Positions 59,579 through 64,000 of a stretch of DNA of 64,000 nt are shown here, piece after piece. The stretch is taken from the NCBI GenBank assembly GCA_045600225.1, contig JAZRXL010000021.1, forward strand, positions 1-64,000, read 5' to 3'. The DNA is from UBA1181 sp045600225 (GTDB lineage Bacteria > Bacteroidota > Bacteroidia > Bacteroidales > Paludibacteraceae). The notes below the pieces were generated by a model. It was not told where the DNA came from and made no database searches. It saw only the letters and a program-made list of their open reading frames with translations. How positions within the stretch are numbered: the first letter of the stretch is position 1; every line of letters starts with the position of its first letter. A program made the position numbers and the translations under genes.

Positions 59579-61798
59579 ATGCGAATCCTCATAGAAGAAC
59601 ATCAGTATCCGGCTTCTCTTGTAAATCCTGTCCTTGAAGGAATATCAAACCTTAGGGATGTGGATGGTAAAGTGAGCGTGAACTATGTGGGTTATTTTTA
59701 TAACCCAAGATTGAGGGATTGCGTCTTCATTCTTCCCAAAGTGCTGATGGAAGGCGAATTGGTGTTCGGACATTGCACTCCTGAGGATATCATCGACATA
59801 GAAAATCAGACGTTGCTCTCTTCTGAAGAGTATAAGTTCATCTACGAACTCTCTGTGTGGATTTATCGAGCAATCTGCGTCTATAGGGATAGCGCTATTG
59901 ATAACACTATCATTCGACAGCAGATAGTTCCTCAAATGAATAAGGGACGTTTGCACCAATGCAACACATTCCTTGACATCTTGCTGGCTTTGCAGAAATT
60001 CAACCGTGAGAATCAGGATTTCTTCTTCTTTGTTTTAAGAAACATACATTCAGGTTACAATAAAATCAATTGGACTCGCACCATTTCGCATTCAAATGCG
60101 GTGATTCAGCAGAATACGCCAATCTATCTCAATCCTGTAAACAAAAAGCGAAAAATTAATTTTGACGAAGAACTTTTAATCATCTTTTTCTCCATTTTAA
60201 ACTATATGCGGGAGACATACGGATTCCCCGTGCAGATAAATGTGAACTTCCAACTCATCACGGGTGAGATGTTCAAGAACTACATGGAAGGTATGGGCAA
60301 AATCCGCATGATGCAGATTAAGTACAAGTATTTCTCCGACAAGGCGCTTTATCTATGGGAACTCTGCTATGCGTTCTTCGACCAAAGCAAAAAGATAAAT
60401 GTGGAGACCAATGACAAGGAGTACCTCTTGGCCCAAAATTTCAATATTGTCTTTGAAGCCATTATTGATGAACTCATTGGAGACCGAAAGTCTATTCCAA
60501 ACGAATTGATCAATCAGGGTGATGGTAAACGGGTGGACCACATGTATAAACATAAGAATCTGACGAATAATGAGGATGAGAAGAAAATCTATTATATCGG
60601 TGATTCTAAATACTATAAACGAGGGCATGAGATAGGAAAAGAATCTGTCTACAAGCAGTTCACCTACGCAAGGAATGTAATCCAATGGAATCTCGATCTC
60701 TTCAATGATGGTAAAGAAGAAGATCAAAAAGGGCATCTAAAACTACGTGATGATGAAACGGAAGGTTATAACATTATCCCCAACTTCTTCATCTCTGCCG
60801 AACAAAAGACGCTTGACAAAAACGATAGTATCCAAAAGACTGATAATGAAAAAGATGTATTCTCTTCTCGTCAGTTTGAGAACCGCCTTTTTGATCGGGA
60901 TACATTCCTCATAGCCCATTATGATGTGAATTTCCTTTTTGTTGTTGCCTTGTACGGTCGCAACGATAGTGGCGAGAAAACGGCATGGCGTAGGAAAATT
61001 AGGGAGATGTTTAGAACGGACATACAGAATATGTTGGAAAAGAATTTTTCCTTCCATGTGATGGCCCCACATCTAGATGTTAACGCTTCCGCATATATTG
61101 AAGACCATTTCCAGCAGTTGCTTGGTAAAGTGTTCACTCCATACGATAATAGTGGGGTGGTTCGCTATTATTCCTTGGCACTTAGCAAGGATGAGAAGTT
61201 TAAGGATGAAAACGAGGCTTTGATAGCTCAGTTGGAGGATTCTTTTTATGTAAAGTCCTGCAATATAGGAGATAACCCAAGTAAGATACTAAAAGATGTA
61301 ATGGCCGTTCCTGTTGACGTAGTTTCAAAATTTGCTACACCTACTAACTTCCTGACTATGCACTATCTCGAAAAGTACCTTGACAAGAAAATTCTAATAG
61401 GATGCTATAAGAGCCAAGAACATCTTGATTGGATTTTAGGAAAAAACGACAGAGGTTCGTTCATCTACAACGTCCGTCTGGGTAAAGGTGTGGCAGGTGG
61501 TCAGGTGAAGGCCCAATTGGATAAGATGGTTGTCAGCTTTGTCGTGCTTTATGAATATGCGAAGGAGCCAAAGAATAGCTATTGTGTATTCCGTGTTCAC
61601 CATCATGCAACGATGACTGCAGACCGACTAAAAAAGTCACTATATCCAAGTGAACCTAATGCCGAGAAATACTTCTGTTATGTATTTGATGAGGAGGTGA
61701 CATTAGGCCAACTGAATATCACTTCCCTCGTCTCTGAAGATGGTACTCCTGTATTTATAAGCGGAGAAGAGCTTTTGAAATTCAGATCATCGATTTGA
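59579..61798 (+). CDS. LlaJI-type restriction endonuclease subunit (R2) with C-terminal extension
   Basis: The 739-aa protein has a PD-(D/E)XK nuclease centre: RVDHMY (Asp320), IGDSKYYKRG (Asp342, Lys344), and an acidic helix before it (FEAIIDELIGD). The N-terminal 200 residues fit the R2/McrC-like part that contacts the AAA+ ring. The region from about 580 on (FLTMHYLEKYLDKKILIGC, GSFIYNVRLG, HHHATMTADRLKKSLYP) is an extra domain I cannot name. Its position after two C5-MTases and an McrB-like gene gives the LlaJI assignment. Confidence 0.82.
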   Translation: MRILIEEHQYPASLVNPVLEGISNLRDVDGKVSVNYVGYFYNPRLRDCVFILPKVLMEGELVFGHCTPEDIIDIENQTLLSSEEYKFIYELSVWIYRAICVYRDSAIDNTIIRQQIVPQMNKGRLHQCNTFLDILLALQKFNRENQDFFFFVLRNIHSGYNKINWTRTISHSNAVIQQNTPIYLNPVNKKRKINFDEELLIIFFSILNYMRETYGFPVQINVNFQLITGEMFKNYMEGMGKIRMMQIKYKYFSDKALYLWELCYAFFDQSKKINVETNDKEYLLAQNFNIVFEAIIDELIGDRKSIPNELINQGDGKRVDHMYKHKNLTNNEDEKKIYYIGDSKYYKRGHEIGKESVYKQFTYARNVIQWNLDLFNDGKEEDQKGHLKLRDDETEGYNIIPNFFISAEQKTLDKNDSIQKTDNEKDVFSSRQFENRLFDRDTFLIAHYDVNFLFVVALYGRNDSGEKTAWRRKIREMFRTDIQNMLEKNFSFHVMAPHLDVNASAYIEDHFQQLLGKVFTPYDNSGVVRYYSLALSKDEKFKDENEALIAQLEDSFYVKSCNIGDNPSKILKDVMAVPVDVVSKFATPTNFLTMHYLEKYLDKKILIGCYKSQEHLDWILGKNDRGSFIYNVRLGKGVAGGQVKAQLDKMVVSFVVLYEYAKEPKNSYCVFRVHHHATMTADRLKKSLYPSEPNAEKYFCYVFDEEVTLGQLNITSLVSEDGTPVFISGEELLKFRSSI

Positions 61799-61951
61799 AT
61801 CAACTAGTTAGAAATGATAAGAATCGTGGCTTCAGCCCCTTCAGGGCGAAACGGTAGTCGCACAAAGGTTGAAAACATTCCTCTATTTAATGCGTTAGGA
61901 AATTTGCCGAAACGTCAACTGTTTTGTGTTTTTTGTTGAAAATAACAATGA
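61799..61951. other. Intergenic stretch with a REP-like fragment
   Basis: Contains CCCCTTCAGGGCGAAA at 61836-61851, the reverse complement of the end of the palindromic part of the 155-bp repeats, so the operon is bracketed by this repeat family. No gene or terminator is evident. Confidence 0.6.
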
Positions 61952-62137
61952 TTGAAAATATCTGTAAAAAGGAAGAAAAAACAAGAAATCCAGCTTTTTG
62001 AAGATAAGAAAGTTCGCTCAGTTTGGGATTCAGAAACGGAGCAGTGGTATTTTGCTGTAGTGGATGTGGTGGAGGTTCTCACTGATAGTGTGAATCCTAC
62101 GGATTACATAAAGAAGATGAAGAACGTGGTCCATTGA
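61952..62137 (+). pseudogene. Truncated Bro-N (phage antirepressor-like) gene
   Basis: The 61-residue remainder (KKQEIQLFEDKKVRSVWD, then WYFAVVDVVEVLTDSVNPTDYIKKM) is the start of a Bro-N domain. The frame ends in a TGA that is part of the 62-bp repeat beginning at 62134, so the insertion of that repeat cut the gene. The C-terminal half is not seen nearby. Confidence 0.75.
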
Positions 62138-62195
62138 CTAGTCCTAAATAACCGTTACAGTTTTAGACTTAATTTATTCAAGACAAAAATAGTAC
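62134..62195. repeat. 62-bp repeat, inverted partner of 81-142
   Basis: See 81-142. Here it interrupts the Bro-N fragment. Both copies are followed on the same side by a hairpin, and both lie next to a minus-strand gene end. Confidence 0.85.
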
Positions 62196-62201
62196 TAAAA
62201 A

Positions 62202-62227
62202 AGGGCATATCACATTTGATATGCCCT
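62202..62227 (-). terminator. Terminator of the small secreted protein gene
   Basis: AGGGCATATCA pairs exactly with TGATATGCCCT around CATT; A-run on the left gives the T-run for the minus strand. Confidence 0.85.
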
Positions 62228-62251
62228 CTTCTTTATGCTTTTTTTATAGAA

Positions 62252-62809
62252 TTAATCTATACCGAAGCAACTAACGATGACTTGTTTCTCGTCATTGTTG
62301 TTAGGGTTTGTAACGATGATACCATACTCACCTGGCTCGATCTTGTCGATTATGATCAAGTATGAGCTCTCTCCGTTCTTCTTAGCGTCGAAGTCTACAT
62401 ACTCCATATCGTTTCCTTTAGATCCTGTGAATGTACCAACAGAAGCGATTTCAGCTCTTCTGTAGTTCTTCTTCTTCTCGAATTTGAAGATACGGATGAT
62501 TGACATAGGATCTGAAAGGTTGTCAACAGCCTTAACAACTAGCTTAACGCCCTTCTTCTCCTTGATACGAGTCTCAGAAGCAGGAGTCTCAATGTGAATC
62601 TCTGTCTTTACTTTTCCAATACCAGCAATGAAAACTCCAGCATTTGCCTTTGTTCTTGCAACTGTTCTTGATTTTTCCAACTTCATTGTAGAACCATCGG
62701 CTTTAATGTAAAAGCATTCTCCGATAAAATCAGGTTCTGGATAATCTTGAGCAACAGCGTTAGCAACGAAAAGTAATGCGCTCAAAATAAATAATGAAAA
62801 TTTCTTCAT
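62252..62809 (-). CDS. Hypothetical secreted protein
   Basis: I start at the ATG ending at 62809 (MKKFSLFILSALLFVANAVAQ), which gives a clear signal peptide; upstream codons would extend it poorly. The 185-aa precursor yields a mature part of about 165 residues, probably a beta-sandwich with Lys/Glu-rich strands. No known domain. Reverse -7 element at 62905-62912. Confidence 0.78.
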   Translation of the reverse strand: MKKFSLFILSALLFVANAVAQDYPEPDFIGECFYIKADGSTMKLEKSRTVARTKANAGVFIAGIGKVKTEIHIETPASETRIKEKKGVKLVVKAVDNLSDPMSIIRIFKFEKKKNYRRAEIASVGTFTGSKGNDMEYVDFDAKKNGESSYLIIIDKIEPGEYGIIVTNPNNNDEKQVIVSCFGID

Positions 62810-62904
62810 GATAAATAAAAAAATAGGTTCGATTATTAATTCTTTCATCCAAGTGAACCTCTTATTCGAATGAAAAGACTTGATATCACTATGACATCAT
62901 GGTG

Positions 62905-62912
62905 CAAAATTA
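62905..62912 (-). promoter_or_regulatory. -7 element of the secreted protein gene
   Basis: Reads TAATTTTG on the minus strand, about 96 bp before the start codon; a CAA at 62929-62931 is a weak -33 partner. Confidence 0.5.
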
Positions 62913-63069
62913 AAAATATTTTATAAATCAAGGGTGTCTGTTGTTTGAAAAACACATTTTTAATGGAAAAAATAGATGAAAGGATAATTTTTTTCTATTA
63001 AATCGGTTCATTTGGATATAAAAGAAGGGAGATGTTCCCCCTTCTTTGTGTATGTGAGGCGAATGATTT

Positions 63070-64000
63070 CTACTCTTCAATCATTTTGTATTTGTCACCT
63101 GTAGCCTCTATAATGTCTTTGTAGAATTTTTCGGAATAACCTGGTGTTTGGATGTCTTCAGGAACACCCCAACCGTTGTCGATGAATTTCCCGTTTCTTT
63201 CTCTTTTTATATTTCCATCCGTATATTTTACCATTAGGAACTCGCCTAAGGCTTTCCATTGGGACATCATAAGGTTAGCTTGGTTCTCTGAATACTCTGT
63301 TAGGAAACGGGTTGCGTATTCAGGAGATTTTTTGTAAAGTGATTGAGCTGCAATTTCCACAACCTCAAGGTTGTCTTCCAATTTTTGTTCGAAATCGGCT
63401 TGCACCTTTTGAATGTCAGGAGCCATGTATTTGTATTTTGTGTATGCCATTCCCGATACCCAGTTGAATACCCAATAAGCAGATTCCCAAGAGAATTTCA
63501 AGAGACTTCCATTGCCTTCTCTAAAGCAATAAGGCACCTGTGTTGTTCCGCAATAGATAGGAACGTAAACAGTGAATGTTGCATCATCAACGCCGAACCA
63601 AAGAACACCTCCAAGTTTATCGGGCAACCAGTTCCTCATTTGGGCAACAAATGAAAAGGCATTTTTGGGACTTGCAATAGGACTTTCATTAAAGTATTTT
63701 TGTCCGTTCACCTCCCAAACGCGAGGCTCGAATCTGTATTCAGCTCCGAAGGGTTCCGACCCAGGATCGTTTGCCAAACTTAATGGAGAGTTTTCAAAAT
63801 GGTCTCTCATTAGGTTTTTAAGTTTTAATAGAGACACATTCTCGTCTGGTCTGATCCATAAAGGTAGAGGCTCGTCATTTTTACCTAATATATAGTTAAT
63901 ATATTTCTCGCTCTCCTTGTTGATTTTTTTGTAGATAGTCCAGACTCTTGCGTCGCAGAAACGTCTTGCATTGAATGACATTGGATCGTATGCATCTGAG
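63070..64000 (-). CDS. C69-family dipeptidase, C-terminal part
   Basis: The frame stays open to the window edge, so the N-terminus lies beyond 64000 (in-frame codons upstream of the first internal Met continue as SDAYDP). The visible 303+ residues match the C-terminal part of C69 peptidases: SPLSLANDPGSEPFG (about), WFGVDDATFTVYVPIYCG, YWVFNWVSGMAYTKY. The N-terminal Cys nucleophile is outside the window. Minus strand; the terminator is not obvious. Confidence 0.82.
   Translation of the reverse strand, partial: SDAYDPMSFNARRFCDARVWTIYKKINKESEKYINYILGKNDEPLPLWIRPDENVSLLKLKNLMRDHFENSPLSLANDPGSEPFGAEYRFEPRVWEVNGQKYFNESPIASPKNAFSFVAQMRNWLPDKLGGVLWFGVDDATFTVYVPIYCGTTQVPYCFREGNGSLLKFSWESAYWVFNWVSGMAYTKYKYMAPDIQKVQADFEQKLEDNLEVVEIAAQSLYKKSPEYATRFLTEYSENQANLMMSQWKALGEFLMVKYTDGNIKRERNGKFIDNGWGVPEDIQTPGYSEKFYKDIIEATGDKYKMIEE

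Overview
The window looks like a chromosomal segment of an AT-rich member of the Bacteroidales. Start sites repeatedly lie downstream of the Bacteroidetes promoter form (TTTG or TTG, about 20 bp, then TAnnTTTG), Shine-Dalgarno sequences are mostly absent, and many gene families are typical of the phylum: DUF5686 and TamB-like envelope proteins, a BT_3928-family DoxX protein, an ExbB/ExbD/ExbD cluster, and a large secreted protein ending in a gliding-motility-type (type IX secretion, type B) C-terminal domain. No species can be named from sequence reading alone.

Layout. 1-4502: a minus-strand operon (DUF5063 protein, RNase D-like exonuclease, PurF paralogue lacking the N-terminal Cys, GH13 alpha-amylase). 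4960-25637: mostly housekeeping and envelope genes (rpsA, an OmpA-family porin, rnz, a DUF5686 protein, two lipoproteins, a FISUMP-like secreted protein, an SDR, a PAP2 phosphatase, trkA, tsaD, a TamB-like protein, a Zn/Cd P-type ATPase). 25638-28776: an accessory patch with dense hairpins, a truncated Rpn-type nuclease, an IS110 element with a visible bridge-RNA candidate, and a RhuM-PLD fusion gene flanked by roughly 105-bp direct repeats. 28777-48836: a pectate lyase, infC-rpmI-rplT, surE-lpxB, a T9SS cargo, tatD, an HD protein, tRNA-Ser, the Exb cluster, ridA, a U32 peptidase-metA pair, ruvX-def-TPR, a DoxX protein and tpiA.

48888-62200 is a genomic island. It opens with a KilA-N gene plus a small exported protein between 155-bp direct repeats, with a vestige of a second KilA-N copy. 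The main cargo is a tight eight-gene operon (50845-61798). Its frame is an LlaJI-like restriction-modification system: two C5-cytosine methyltransferases, an McrB-like AAA+ protein (R1) and a PD-(D/E)XK nuclease (R2). Set into it are a protein with two GHKL ATPase domains, a receiver-domain protein with a C-terminal HEPN-like RxxxxH motif, and a DUF2971-like protein that shares its N-terminal module with the McrB subunit. A 47-aa gene lies between R1 and R2. My inference is that signalling and possible effector proteins are built into a restriction operon; this is the most interesting part of the window.

The island ends at a truncated Bro-N gene that stops inside a 62-bp sequence. That sequence recurs inverted at positions 81-142, with 61 of 62 bases identical. 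Beyond it lie a small secreted protein and a C69 dipeptidase cut by the window edge.
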